NCBI GenBank assembly: GCA_017848755.1
Contig: JAFIHI010000156.1
Location: 1-38,270, forward strand
DNA from: Nakamurella sp.
GTDB lineage: Bacteria; Actinomycetota; Actinomycetes; Mycobacteriales; Nakamurellaceae
Reading direction: 5' to 3'
DNA: 38,270 nucleotides
The notes beneath the pieces are model-generated. The model made no database searches, was not told where the DNA came from, and saw nothing but the letters and a program-made list of their open reading frames with translations. Position numbers and translations under genes: made by a program. Below, in pieces: positions 13,777-21,818 of this stretch (its first letter is position 1; every line of letters begins with the position of its first letter).

Positions 13777-14940
13777 TCACCGCCGCGCGTCCTGCTCCCC
13801 CGCGACGTGGACCGTCCATGCGTCGGTGCGCAACGTCGAGACGGTGGTCGCCACCGCCGCGCCGAACGCCGCCTCGATCACGGCCGCGGCCCGCGCCAGC
13901 CACGGCCATTCCCCGGCCCAGTGCGCCACGTCCACCACCGCCGGCCGAGCCGGATCCGCCACATGCTCCGCCACGACGTGATGCGAAAGATCCGATGTGA
14001 CATAGACATCGGCGCCGGACGCGGCTGCCGACGGGAGTTCGGATCCGCCTGCCCCGCCGCACACCGCGACGACTTGGACGACGCGATCGGGGTCGCCGGC
14101 CGCGCGCACCCCCCAGGCGGTCGCGGGCAGGGCCGAGGCGACATGGGTGGTGAACGCGGACAGCGTCATGGGCGCCGGCAACCGGCCGAGGCGGCCCAGC
14201 CCCTCCCGCACCCCGCCCGCCGGCGCCACCGGCGCCATCTCGTACACGTCGAACGCGGGCTCCTCGTAGGGGTGCGCGGCGCGCAGGGCGGCGACCACAT
14301 CGGCGCGGTGCGCGGGCGGCAACACCATCTCGACGCGCGCCTCGGCGACCCGCTCCGCCACGCCCACGGCTCCGATGGCCGGATGCGCTCCCGGCATCGG
14401 GGTGAACCGGCCCTCGCCGGCGGAGACGAAGGCCGCCTCGGTGTAGTCGCCGATGGTCCCCGCCCCCGCGGCGGCCAACGCGGACACCATCGCGTCGGCG
14501 TGGTCGACGGGCACGAACACGACGACCTTGTCCAGCGCGGGCGGCGTCACGGGCACCAGCGGTACCGCATCGACGAGCCCGAGCGCCTCGGCCAAGGCGT
14601 CGTTCACCCCACCCCGTGCGCGGTCGGCGTTCGTGTGCGCCGCGACATGCGCGATACCGGAACGGATCAGTGTGTGCAGCAGCGAGCCCTTCGCCGTCGA
14701 GGCCGCAACCGACTGCACCGGCCGGAACAGTAGCGGGTGATGGGTGAGCAGCAACTGCGCGCCCACGTCGCGGGCCTGCCGGACGGTCACCGGGTCGACG
14801 TCCACGGCCAGCAGCACATGCCGGACCTCGTCGTCGGGGTCGCCGCAGGTCAGGCCGATTCCGGTGTCCCACGGCTCGGCCAGCCGCGGCGGGTAGGCAG
14901 CGTCCAGCGCCGCGAGGACCTCGGCCAGCCGCACGCCCAT
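13777..14940 (-). CDS. Nif3-like dinuclear metal centre protein (Rv2230c-like)
   Basis: Nif3/YbgI/YqfO-family protein of 387 residues. Two Nif3 lobes flank an inserted domain, the three-part layout of YqfO-type members. Metal-binding residues are visible: His67-His68 in LLLTHHPLLF, His102 and Asp106 in AHTNAD, and the C-terminal VDVAHWAGEWPW. The inserted domain covers roughly residues 135-255 and contains AAHPYEEPAFDV. Family members form toroidal hexamers. Some have been proposed to be GTP cyclohydrolase I-like or to act in metal handling, but the role in actinobacteria is unproven. The ATG is preceded by GGGAAGGGG. Clustering with the zinc-ribbon gene matches mycobacteria. Confidence 0.92.
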   Translation of the reverse strand: MGVRLAEVLAALDAAYPPRLAEPWDTGIGLTCGDPDDEVRHVLLAVDVDPVTVRQARDVGAQLLLTHHPLLFRPVQSVAASTAKGSLLHTLIRSGIAHVAAHTNADRARGGVNDALAEALGLVDAVPLVPVTPPALDKVVVFVPVDHADAMVSALAAAGAGTIGDYTEAAFVSAGEGRFTPMPGAHPAIGAVGVAERVAEARVEMVLPPAHRADVVAALRAAHPYEEPAFDVYEMAPVAPAGGVREGLGRLGRLPAPMTLSAFTTHVASALPATAWGVRAAGDPDRVVQVVAVCGGAGGSELPSAAASGADVYVTSDLSHHVVAEHVADPARPAVVDVAHWAGEWPWLARAAAVIEAAFGAAVATTVSTLRTDAWTVHVAGEQDARR

Positions 14941-14999
14941 GGCGATCCCCTTCCCGATGCCGCCTCCGAGCCCTCAGTCTGTCAGGCCACAATGGTCGG

Positions 15000-15545
15000 G
15001 TGCAGCACGATCCCGGAACAGCGTCATATCCGTCATCTTCGCGGCGTCCCCCTGTCGAACCGCTGAAGGTTCTCGTCGTGTGCAGCGGAAACATCTGCCG
15101 CTCCCCCATGGCCGAACAGGTGCTGCGGCGCGCGTTCGCGCGGGCGGGGTTCGACGGGCGGGTGACGGTCGCGTCCGCAGGCACGGGCGATTGGCATGTG
15201 GGTCAGGCTGCCGCCGAGCCCGCCCGTCGCATCCTGGCCGGCGCTGGCTATCCGGCCGATCACGTCGCGCAGCAGGTGACGACGCAGCTGGTCGACGACG
15301 CCGCGCTGGTGCTCGCGGCGGACCGCGGGCACTATGCGACGCTGCGCCGAATGGCTGCGGACCTGTCGACCGTGCATCTGCTGCGCACGTTCGATCCGGA
15401 CGCGGACGGCGACGAGGTCCCCGACCCGTACGGCTCCGCCGATGCCGCGTACCGGGAGGTGCTCGCGATGCTCGAATCCGCCGCGCCGGGGATCGTCGAC
15501 ACCGTGACGGCGCAGCTGGCATCGGAACCGCGGCGGCGAAGTTGA
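15000..15545 (+). CDS. ptpA: Low-molecular-weight protein tyrosine phosphatase (PtpA-like)
   Basis: Dephosphorylates phosphotyrosine in proteins. The P-loop CSGNICRS holds the nucleophile Cys28 and Arg34, and the DPYG segment supplies the general-acid Asp. From the GTG at 15000 it is 181 residues, about 18 longer than M. tuberculosis PtpA at the N terminus. No later ATG or GTG lies before the P-loop in frame. There is no Shine-Dalgarno sequence, but CACAAT (14988-14993) ends 7 nt before the GTG, compatible with a leaderless start. It is followed by a SURF1 gene, as Rv2234-Rv2235 are in M. tuberculosis. In that pathogen PtpA is secreted and acts on host proteins; nothing here shows secretion. 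Confidence 0.92.
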   Translation: MQHDPGTASYPSSSRRPPVEPLKVLVVCSGNICRSPMAEQVLRRAFARAGFDGRVTVASAGTGDWHVGQAAAEPARRILAGAGYPADHVAQQVTTQLVDDAALVLAADRGHYATLRRMAADLSTVHLLRTFDPDADGDEVPDPYGSADAAYREVLAMLESAAPGIVDTVTAQLASEPRRRS

Positions 15546-15557
15546 CGTGAGCCTGAT

Positions 15558-16586
15558 ATGAGCCGCTTCTCCGAGCAGCAGGCCGCGGCTGGGGCATCGA
15601 CGCTGCGGCGGCTGAGGTTCCTGATCACGCCGCGGTGGATCGCGATGATCCTGGCCGTGACGGCGTTCACGCTGTCCGCGTTCATGTTCCTCGCGCCATG
15701 GCAGTTCTCCCGGAGTCGGCAACAGGATCAACAGAACGCGCAGATCGCCGCGGCCATCGCGGCGGCGCCGGTGCCGATCTCACGGCTGATGTCCCTCGAT
15801 TCGCAGCCGCCGGCCGACGCCATCTGGCACACCGTCACCGCGACCGGCAGATTCGACGCCACCAAACAGGCGTACATCCGGCTGCGGCAGGACAATTCCG
15901 GCAGCCCCGCCTCGGAGGTCGTGGTGCCGCTCGTGATGGCCGACGGCACGTCGGTGCTGGTGGACCGCGGCTACGTGTCCTTCACGAGCGTTCAAGCGGC
16001 CGCGCCGCTGCCGCCCTTGCCGTCCGGCACCGTGACGGTGACGGGGCGGGTGCAGGCGGACCTGGTCGACCCCAAACACCGGCCACCGGTCACCGCACCC
16101 GACGGCCGGGAGCAGTACCTGGCCACGAACTCGGAGTTGGCGGGGCCGGGTCGCGTCTACCGCGGATACATCCAGCTCACCCCCGACTCGCCGGCCGTGA
16201 TCCAGCCGATCGCCTTGCCGCAGCAGGATTCCGGCCCGTTCTTCTCCTACGCCCTGCAGTGGATCGGATTCGGCATCATCGCGGTCCTGGGCATCGGGTA
16301 CTTCATCTACCGGGAGTTCTCCGATCCGGTGAGCGGGGACATCTACGTCGGACCGAACGGCGATGGGGCCGCCGACGTCACCGGTGATGCGCACCGTGAT
16401 GCAGTCCGTGATGCTGCCAATGGTGCCGCTGGTGTCGCCGGCCCGGTCGCCGGGGGCGGCGAAACTGCCGGGGATGACGCTGTTCTCGCGACAGGCGCGG
16501 CGGTCGGCCACGCGGACGATCATGCCCGCGGGACCAAGCGCGGTAGGCGGGCCCGGTTCGACAAGTCCCAGCTCTATGACCAATGA
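15558..16586 (+). CDS. SURF1-family membrane protein
   Basis: SURF1-like protein, a family that helps assemble heme-copper cytochrome oxidases. The 342 residues show the classic two-helix layout: TM1 near 29-49 (PRWIAMILAVTAFTLSAF, then LAPWQFSR) and TM2 near 235-255 (QWIGFGIIAVLGIGYFIYREF), with an extracytoplasmic domain between them containing VDRGYV. After TM2 comes a tail of about 85 residues rich in Ala, Gly and Asp that ends in the basic GRRARFDKSQLYDQ. The tail is longer and more repetitive than the core needs. The start is 12 nt after the phosphatase stop, so the two genes are probably co-transcribed. Confidence 0.9.
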   Translation: MSRFSEQQAAAGASTLRRLRFLITPRWIAMILAVTAFTLSAFMFLAPWQFSRSRQQDQQNAQIAAAIAAAPVPISRLMSLDSQPPADAIWHTVTATGRFDATKQAYIRLRQDNSGSPASEVVVPLVMADGTSVLVDRGYVSFTSVQAAAPLPPLPSGTVTVTGRVQADLVDPKHRPPVTAPDGREQYLATNSELAGPGRVYRGYIQLTPDSPAVIQPIALPQQDSGPFFSYALQWIGFGIIAVLGIGYFIYREFSDPVSGDIYVGPNGDGAADVTGDAHRDAVRDAANGAAGVAGPVAGGGETAGDDAVLATGAAVGHADDHARGTKRGRRARFDKSQLYDQ

Positions 16587-16648
16587 CCCCGGCGCGGTGC
16601 CGATGCCGCCCGACGGCCGCACCGAATCCCCGGCGCAGGCGACGACCG

Positions 16649-16930
16649 TCACCGTTCGCGGAAGCCGTTCAGGCCGCCGCGTGGGGGATCGAACCGTTCC
16701 ACGACGAGGGTGACGGCTCCCGGTGTACCGGGGCCGCGCAGCAGTGCCAGCAGCCGCTCGCAGGCCGCCCGCGGACCCTCGGCGATCAACTCGACCCGGC
16801 CGTCGGGCTTGTTCGCAGCGCTGCCGGTCAGGCCCAGTTCCAGCGCCCGGGCCCGCGTCCACCAGCGGAAGCCGACGCCCTGCACTCGTCCGTGCACCCA
16901 GGCGGTGAGCCGCACCGGGTCGTTCGTCAT
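16649..16930 (-). CDS. acyP: Acylphosphatase
   Basis: Small enzyme that hydrolyses carboxyl-phosphate bonds. At 93 residues it has the family's length. The signature [18 protein letters not shown] carries the phosphate-binding loop with the catalytic Arg, and the catalytic Asn is in [11 protein letters not shown]. The ATG has AAGGA 6-7 nt upstream. It is transcribed away from the ABC exporter; the 168 bp between them contains the TGACGTCA array, which could also affect this gene. Confidence 0.92.
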   Translation of the reverse strand: MTNDPVRLTAWVHGRVQGVGFRWWTRARALELGLTGSAANKPDGRVELIAEGPRAACERLLALLRGPGTPGAVTLVVERFDPPRGGLNGFRER

Positions 16931-17033
16931 GGGAGTCCTTCCGAGTCTGATGCGCCCATCACTGCACCGCTATCGACCGTAGCGCCGCGCTGGTCCGTGG
17001 CGCCGACCCCTGTTCCCGACGGTGCACTTGACT

Positions 17034-17108
17034 ATGACGTCATGTAAGTGGCAATATGACGTCATCTTGACGTCATATACGGATTGGAGCGATGCAATAT
17101 GACATCAC
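17034..17108. promoter_or_regulatory. Array of TGACGTCA palindromes upstream of the ABC exporter
   Basis: Perfect TGACGTCA palindromes lie at 17035-17042, 17058-17064 region (ATGACGTCAT at 17056-17065) and 17068-17075. A fourth box with one change, TGACATCA, lies at 17100-17107 and overlaps the ATG of the transporter gene. Centre-to-centre distances are about 22, 11 and 32 bp, close to whole helical turns, so bound proteins would sit on one face. The second and fourth boxes share the longer context GCAATATGAC. TTGACT (17028-17033) just before the first box is a possible -35. This is most simply an operator array for a dimeric regulator not encoded alongside (inference). Confidence 0.75.
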
Positions 17109-18109
17109 CTGACGCTGCCTGTGGTGCGGTGATGATCCGCACGCGGGGTCTGGCGAAGACATATCGCACGCGGCGCCGGACCGTGGAAGCGGTGCGCGGC
17201 GTGAGCTTCGATGTGTCGGCCGGCGAGATCGTCGGATTCCTAGGCCCTAACGGTGCCGGCAAGACCACCACCCTGCAGATGCTGACCACGCTCGCTGAGC
17301 CGTCCGCGGGCGAGGCGACCGTCGCCGGCCACGACCTGCGGACCGACCCGGTCGGCGTGCGCCGCTCGATCGGTTACGTCGCCCAGGGCGGCAGCGCCGG
17401 CAGCGATGCCCGCGTGGCTGAGGAACTCGCGTTCCAGGCCCGGTTCTACGGGCTGCCCGAAGACGTCGCGCGCGAGCGCACGGCGCTGCTGCTCAGTCAA
17501 CTCGAACTGGGCGAGCTCGGCGGCCGAGACGTGAAGACCCTCTCCGGCGGGCAGCGACGCCGGCTAGACATCGCGTTGGGGCTGGTCCACGGCCCGTCAC
17601 TGGTCTTCCTCGACGAGCCGACCACCGGCCTGGACCCGCAGAGCCGCTCGAACATGTGGGGGCACATCGCGAGCCTGCGCAACGATTTCGGCACCACGGT
17701 GTTCATCACCACGCACTACCTCGAGGAGGCGGACGCGCTCTGCGACCGGATCCTCGTCATCGACGACGGCCGGATCGTCGCGGAGGGCACCCCTGACGCG
17801 CTCAAGAGCCAGGTCTCCGGCGACCTGGTGGCCGTGACCGTCGCGGGCGACCCCCGGGCGGCGATCGCAATCGCCGACCAGTACGCCGCCGGGGCACCCG
17901 TCGAGGTGGCCGACCACACCGTGAGTTTCCGCGTGCCGCAGGGCGAACGGGTCGTCGTTGACCTGCTACGACAGCTCGACGCGGCCGGGATTGAGCTGGA
18001 CGGGCTGTCCGTGCAGCGGCCGACGCTCGATGACGTGTTCCTGACACTCACCGGGCGCAGCCTGCGCGACGACTCCACACCGAACCACACGAAAGACGAG
18101 GCAGCGTGA
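17099..18109 (+). CDS. ABC transporter ATP-binding protein (DrrA-like)
   Basis: ATPase subunit of a DrrAB/ABC-2-type exporter, 336 residues from the ATG at 17099. That start has GGAG 9 nt upstream; a TTG five codons earlier is less likely. Walker A is GPNGAGKTT (about residue 50), the signature is LSGGQRRRLDIAL, Walker B is LVFLDEPTTGLDP, and the switch His is in ITTHYLEEAD. The C-terminal about 100 residues resemble the extension of daunorubicin-resistance ATPases, including QRPTLDDVFLTLTGR. Relatives export drugs, antibiotics or lipids; the substrate here is unknown. The permease starts 1 nt after the stop. Confidence 0.93.
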   Translation: MTSPDAACGAVMIRTRGLAKTYRTRRRTVEAVRGVSFDVSAGEIVGFLGPNGAGKTTTLQMLTTLAEPSAGEATVAGHDLRTDPVGVRRSIGYVAQGGSAGSDARVAEELAFQARFYGLPEDVARERTALLLSQLELGELGGRDVKTLSGGQRRRLDIALGLVHGPSLVFLDEPTTGLDPQSRSNMWGHIASLRNDFGTTVFITTHYLEEADALCDRILVIDDGRIVAEGTPDALKSQVSGDLVAVTVAGDPRAAIAIADQYAAGAPVEVADHTVSFRVPQGERVVVDLLRQLDAAGIELDGLSVQRPTLDDVFLTLTGRSLRDDSTPNHTKDEAA

Positions 18110-18110
18110 C

Positions 18111-18944
18111 ATGACCACTCCCACGACTGCGACCGCGAGCATCACCACCTTCCGGACGGTGGCGGCACCTGCCGGGTCGTCCGTGCTGCGCGACACCGCC
18201 CTGGTGTTCCGCCGGGCACTACGGCTGAGCCTGCGCAACCCGGTGTGGACCGTGATGGGCCTCGCGCAGCCGCTGCTGTATCTGTTCTTCTTCGGCCCGC
18301 TGCTGACCAAGCTGACCAATGTGCCCGGCTTCCCACCCGGCAACCCGTGGCAGATCTTCGTCCCGGCGATCATGGTCATGCTGGGCCTGTTCGGGGCCGC
18401 TTTCGTCGGCTTCGGGCTGGTGTCGGAATGGCGCGACGGGGTGATCGACCGCATGCGGGTGACCCCGATGAGCCGTTTCGCACTGCTCGCCGGCCGGGTA
18501 CTGCGCGATGTCGTGGTGCTCACCTCCCAGGCGGTGCTGCTGGTGCTGGCCGGTCTCGCCATGGGGCTTCGGGCGCCCGTCGGCGGGATCGTGGTCGGGA
18601 TCGTGTTGGTCGCCGTGATGGGCGCCACCATGTCCGCGACGTCCTATGCGGTGGCGCTGATCCTGAAGAGCGAGGATGCTCTGGCGCCGCTTTTGAACGG
18701 TGTGCTGCTGCCGGTGATGCTGCTGTCCGGGATCATGCTGCCGATCAGCCGTGGATTCGCACCCAACTGGCTGTACGACGTGTCCCGGATCAACCCGATG
18801 TCCTATGTGGTGGAGGGCGCACGCGCCGCGTTCCTGAGCAACTTCGACGGCCACCAGTTCTGGGTGGGGTTGGGCGTCGCCGCGGCGCTGGCGGCCCTCG
18901 GCGTGGGGTGGGCGACCCGGACTTTCACCCGCCAGTCCAGTTGA
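18111..18944 (+). CDS. ABC-2-type transporter permease (DrrB-like)
   Basis: Membrane subunit partnering the preceding ATPase; 277 residues. After a cytoplasmic N terminus of about 45 residues there are about six hydrophobic segments, starting with TVMGLAQPLLYLFFFGPLL and including VPAIMVMLGLFGAAFVGFGL, VVVLTSQAVLLVLAGLAMGL, IVVGIVLVAVMGATMS, LLNGVLLPVMLLSGIMLPI and the last near residues 253-270. The cytoplasmic coupling segment EWRDGVIDRMRVTPMSR and the MSYVVEGARAAF motif are typical of ABC-2 permeases. With two genes only and no accessory protein it should form a homodimeric permease with two ATPases. Confidence 0.92.
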   Translation: MTTPTTATASITTFRTVAAPAGSSVLRDTALVFRRALRLSLRNPVWTVMGLAQPLLYLFFFGPLLTKLTNVPGFPPGNPWQIFVPAIMVMLGLFGAAFVGFGLVSEWRDGVIDRMRVTPMSRFALLAGRVLRDVVVLTSQAVLLVLAGLAMGLRAPVGGIVVGIVLVAVMGATMSATSYAVALILKSEDALAPLLNGVLLPVMLLSGIMLPISRGFAPNWLYDVSRINPMSYVVEGARAAFLSNFDGHQFWVGLGVAAALAALGVGWATRTFTRQSS

Positions 18945-19118
18945 GTCCGGCCCCCTGTAGCCGAGCGGGTTTATTGTCCGAGGGCTGACCCACAGTTCCG
19001 GCATGCCGAAGCCGCCTGACCGGACACTTCCGCGATGCTCGCAATATCCCGAAAGCCGCTTTTGGTTGGCCCGAGGCGGCTGACTTGCGATGCGGAAGGC
19101 TGGAGGACGTGAGGGGCG

Positions 19119-19451
19119 TCAAACGATGAGAGAAGCTGTCTGGATCGCGTAAGCAACGATCAGCACAGCACCGAGCACGGCCAGGGTCCACGACAGACCG
19201 CGACTGTCTACGCGTCTGACTACCACGTTGACGATGACGCCCACCACGACAGCGGCGGCGAGCGCGCCCCAGGTCGATAGCCCATGTCCGCAAGGTACGG
19301 CGTAATGGAAGTAGGAGAAACAGCGCGGCGGGTCGACGGTCACTACCGTCAGCGGCCAAAGGAGCACGTTAACCACGGCACCCGCTGCCGCAGCCATGAG
19401 GAGGGTTGGCCAAATCCCTTTTCGCCACTGCATCAATTTAGGTTTCGTCAT
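19119..19451 (-). CDS. Small membrane protein of unknown function
   Basis: I do not recognise this protein. From the ATG at 19451 it is 110 residues with three hydrophobic segments (about 15-36, 62-78, 87-108). The loop between the first two contains Cys44 and Cys54 with aromatic residues (CFSYFHYAVPC), possibly a disulfide if the loop is outside. A basic RR lies between segments two and three. A longer reading adds nine residues from 19478, but the chosen ATG has a purine-rich GGGGACGG upstream. It is alone between the exporter and the fpg operon. Codon use fits the surrounding DNA only moderately, and the local GC is lower than in flanking genes. Confidence 0.6.
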   Translation of the reverse strand: MTKPKLMQWRKGIWPTLLMAAAAGAVVNVLLWPLTVVTVDPPRCFSYFHYAVPCGHGLSTWGALAAAVVVGVIVNVVVRRVDSRGLSWTLAVLGAVLIVAYAIQTASLIV

Positions 19452-19831
19452 TTCGATGCATCCGTCCCCCGCGCTCACCGACCGTTTCGATTTGCGGCCG
19501 TTTAGTCTCAGACGGGCTTGGTCTCGTCATCGGTTGCATCGTCGAACGATATGGAAGCCGAACATTCCTGGGACGGGAGAACCTGACAGACGCGACTGCG
19601 GGTGAACACCTCAGTGAACACCTCTGTGTCGGGTTGGATTCTCCTTCACTAACGCACGGCGGCCGCCGCGGGCAACGTTGGTATCGTTCGCCGAAGCCGA
19701 GGGACGACCCGCTCTCGCAGGTGACTGCGTGCTCGGCCATGCCGTCGTCCACGCTCGTAGCCAGCGCATCCCCGTCGCGTTCGGAACGAAATGCTGCGTC
19801 GATAAGACCCACTCGGATACAAGGGGGCCAG
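19452..19831. other. Intergenic region with a GTGAACACCTC direct repeat
   Basis: I see no supportable gene in this 380-bp gap. The open frames in it are Arg/Ser/Pro-rich and resemble nothing. It contains GTGAACACCTC twice, at 19602-19612 and 19614-19624, a perfect 11-bp direct repeat with a 12-bp period, and stretches of lower GC than the flanking genes. The repeat may be an operator or a microsatellite-like duplication. Confidence 0.5.
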
Positions 19832-20806
19832 TCAGCGTGTCGGCGAGCGCCCCGCGCGCTGGCAGCGGGGGCAGAAGAAGGACGAACGGTTCATGAACGG
19901 CACCCGCCGGATGGGGGTGCCGCAGCGGCGGCAGGGTGCCCCGGCGCGGCCGTAGGCGTTGAGCGATCGGTCGAAGTAGCCGGATTCGCCGTTGACGTTC
20001 ACGTAGAGCGCGTCGAACGAGGTGCCGCCCGCCTCGAGTGCGGACCGCATGACGGCGATGGTGGCGTCGATGACGGCGCCGGCCGCTCGGGCCGACAGGC
20101 TGTCGGCGGGCCGGTCGTAGCGCAGCCGCGCGGTCCATAGGGCCTCGTCGGCGTAGATGTTGCCGATGCCGGACACCACGGTCTGGTCCAGCAGCACCCG
20201 CTTGATGCCGCTGTGCTTGCGGCGGATCGCCGCGACGGTCCGAGTCCGATCGAAGGCGGGGTCCAGCGGATCGCGCGCGATATGCGCGATGGGGGCGGGC
20301 AGGTCGGCACCGCCGGGTACGAACATGAGCCCGCCGAAGGTGCGCTGGTCGACGAAGTCGACGATCCGGCCCGCGGCGGTCAGGTCGGTGCCGCCGGTGC
20401 TTTCCGTGCCGCCTGCGCCCGCGGCGCCGCCCGCGCTGCCCGCCAGCCACAGGCGGAGACGGGTGTGCGGACCCAGAGCCACGTCACGAGTACCGCCTGG
20501 GGCATGGTGGCTCGCACCGTCATCAGCACAGCCCACGTCATGCACGCGGAATTGCCCGCTCATGCCCAGGTGCGCCAGCACGGCGTCGCCGCCGTCCAAC
20601 ACCCACCACAGGTACTTGCCGCGCCGCCGGACGTCTATGACGATGTGTCCGGCCACAGCCGCCGCGAAATCCGCAGGCCCGGCGAGATGACGGCGCACCG
20701 AACGCGGTCCGAGGGCGCCGATGATGTCGACCGAGACCACCGTGTGGCCGATCAGCGCCGCCGCGAGCCCGCGCCGGACGATCTCGACCTCAGGAAGCTC
20801 CGGCAC
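19832..20806 (-). CDS. mutM: Formamidopyrimidine-DNA glycosylase
   Basis: Base-excision repair glycosylase/AP lyase that removes 8-oxoguanine and formamidopyrimidines. I chose the GTG at 20806 because it places the obligatory PELPEVE at the mature N terminus, with Pro2 as the Schiff-base nucleophile and Glu3 catalytic. The lysine of RRRGKYLWW and the C-terminal zinc finger (CRRCG ... CPRC) are present. The protein is 324 residues, longer than the usual 270-290. The excess includes a Gly/Ala/Thr-rich insertion (about residues 125-140) in the N-terminal domain. It overlaps the end of rnc by 17 bp, as in mycobacteria where fpg follows rnc. Confidence 0.95.
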   Translation of the reverse strand: MPELPEVEIVRRGLAAALIGHTVVSVDIIGALGPRSVRRHLAGPADFAAAVAGHIVIDVRRRGKYLWWVLDGGDAVLAHLGMSGQFRVHDVGCADDGASHHAPGGTRDVALGPHTRLRLWLAGSAGGAAGAGGTESTGGTDLTAAGRIVDFVDQRTFGGLMFVPGGADLPAPIAHIARDPLDPAFDRTRTVAAIRRKHSGIKRVLLDQTVVSGIGNIYADEALWTARLRYDRPADSLSARAAGAVIDATIAVMRSALEAGGTSFDALYVNVNGESGYFDRSLNAYGRAGAPCRRCGTPIRRVPFMNRSSFFCPRCQRAGRSPTR

Positions 20807-21626
20807 GGCGCTCCGCGACAGCATCGGCTGCGTCAAGGTCGGCTGCGTCAGGATCGGCACTGTCATCGACGGCTGTGCCGCTCGCAGTATCGCCGTCGAG
20901 GATCGCCCGATAGGCCTGGGCGGCGGCCAGTTGCTCCGCCTGCTTCTTCGTGTGCCCCGTGCCGGCACCGAGCACTTCGCCGCCCACCGAAGCACGCGCG
21001 GTGAACGTCTTGTCGTGATCAGGGCCGGACTCATCGACCGTGTAGACGGGCACGCCGGCGCCGGTACTGGCCGACAGTTCCTGCAGCGAGGTCTTCCAAT
21101 CCAGCCCGGCGCCCAGCCGCGGCGCCGCGATCAACAGGTCGTGGAACAGCCGTAGGACCACCGCGCGTACCGGCTCGAGCCCGTGCTGCAGGTACAGCGC
21201 ACCCAGCAGTGCCTCGACCGCATCCGAGACGATCGACGCCTTCGACCGGCCGCCGGTGAGTTCTTCGCCGCGGCCGAGCAGCAGCAGATCGCCGAGACCC
21301 AGGCTCGCACCTACCGCGGCGAGCGCATGCATGTTGACGATCGACGCCCGCAGCTTCGCGAGCTGCCCCTCGGGCAGGTCGGGATGGTCACGGTACAGCT
21401 GATCGGTGATGACGATGCCCAGGACCGAGCCACCCAGGAACTCGAGCCGCTCATTCGTCGGCAGCCCCCCGTGCTCGTAGGCGTACGAGCGATGGGTGAG
21501 TGCCAGTTCCAGGGCGTCGGCCTCCAGGTCCAGTCCGACACGCCGCAGGAGCGTCGACCGCTGGCCGCCGAGGGTGTGCGATGCCGCAGGCGCCCCTGGG
21601 ACCGAGTCAACCCCGGGGTCGGTCAT
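20790..21626 (-). CDS. rnc: Ribonuclease III with an altered catalytic motif
   Basis: Double-strand-specific endoribonuclease for rRNA maturation and RNA decay. From the ATG at 21626 it is 278 residues: RNase III domain (about 25-170) and double-stranded-RNA-binding domain (about 180-250), then an Asp/Ala-rich tail. The signature reads [12 protein letters not shown], where the family has NERLEFLGD. Gly66 (codon GGC, plus-strand 21429-21431) therefore replaces the Asp equivalent to E. coli Asp45, a metal-binding catalytic residue. Glu59, Glu62, Asp135 and Glu138 (equivalents of Glu38, Glu41, Asp114 and Glu117) are intact. The dsRBD motifs are intact, including [12 protein letters not shown]. 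It is either a binding-only RNase III, a strongly weakened enzyme, or a sequence error. It sits between rpmF and fpg in one operon. Confidence 0.93.
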   Translation of the reverse strand: MTDPGVDSVPGAPAASHTLGGQRSTLLRRVGLDLEADALELALTHRSYAYEHGGLPTNERLEFLGGSVLGIVITDQLYRDHPDLPEGQLAKLRASIVNMHALAAVGASLGLGDLLLLGRGEELTGGRSKASIVSDAVEALLGALYLQHGLEPVRAVVLRLFHDLLIAAPRLGAGLDWKTSLQELSASTGAGVPVYTVDESGPDHDKTFTARASVGGEVLGAGTGHTKKQAEQLAAAQAYRAILDGDTASGTAVDDSADPDAADLDAADAVAERRAGAS

Positions 21627-21636
21627 GGGGTGAGGT

Positions 21637-21816
21637 TCAGACCTCGACAACAATCCGACCGTCGTACTGACCGCAATTCGGGCAGGCGACGTGCGGGGGC
21701 TTGGGCTCCCGGCACGCACGGTTCGAGCACGCCACGAGCGTGGGGGCGGTCGTCTTCCACTGTGCTCTGCGCGCGCGCGTCGTTGCGCGGGACTTCTTCC
21801 GCTTCGGTACGGCCAC
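21637..21816 (-). CDS. rpmF: Ribosomal protein L32
   Basis: Large-subunit ribosomal protein, 59 residues from a GTG start. The N terminus (M)[20 protein letters not shown] is the classic L32 start. It is the zinc-binding (C+) form, with Cys in VACSNRAC and in CPNCG. The upstream DUF177 gene ends 2 nt before the GTG, and GAAGGGG provides the ribosome binding site. The DUF177-rpmF pairing is widespread in bacteria. Confidence 0.95.
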   Translation of the reverse strand: MAVPKRKKSRATTRARRAQWKTTAPTLVACSNRACREPKPPHVACPNCGQYDGRIVVEV

Positions 21817-21818
21817 GG

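Noticed and set aside
17034..17108. Reading the TGACGTCA boxes as a CRISPR array or eukaryotic CRE elements
   Set aside because: Units are 8-10 bp with unequal spacing and no 25-40 bp repeats; the resemblance to the eukaryotic CRE is coincidental in a bacterial genome.
19438..19812. 124-residue frame between the small membrane protein and fpg
   Set aside because: Overlaps the membrane protein start, is rich in Arg, Ser, Pro and Cys, and shows no recognisable pattern or ribosome binding site.
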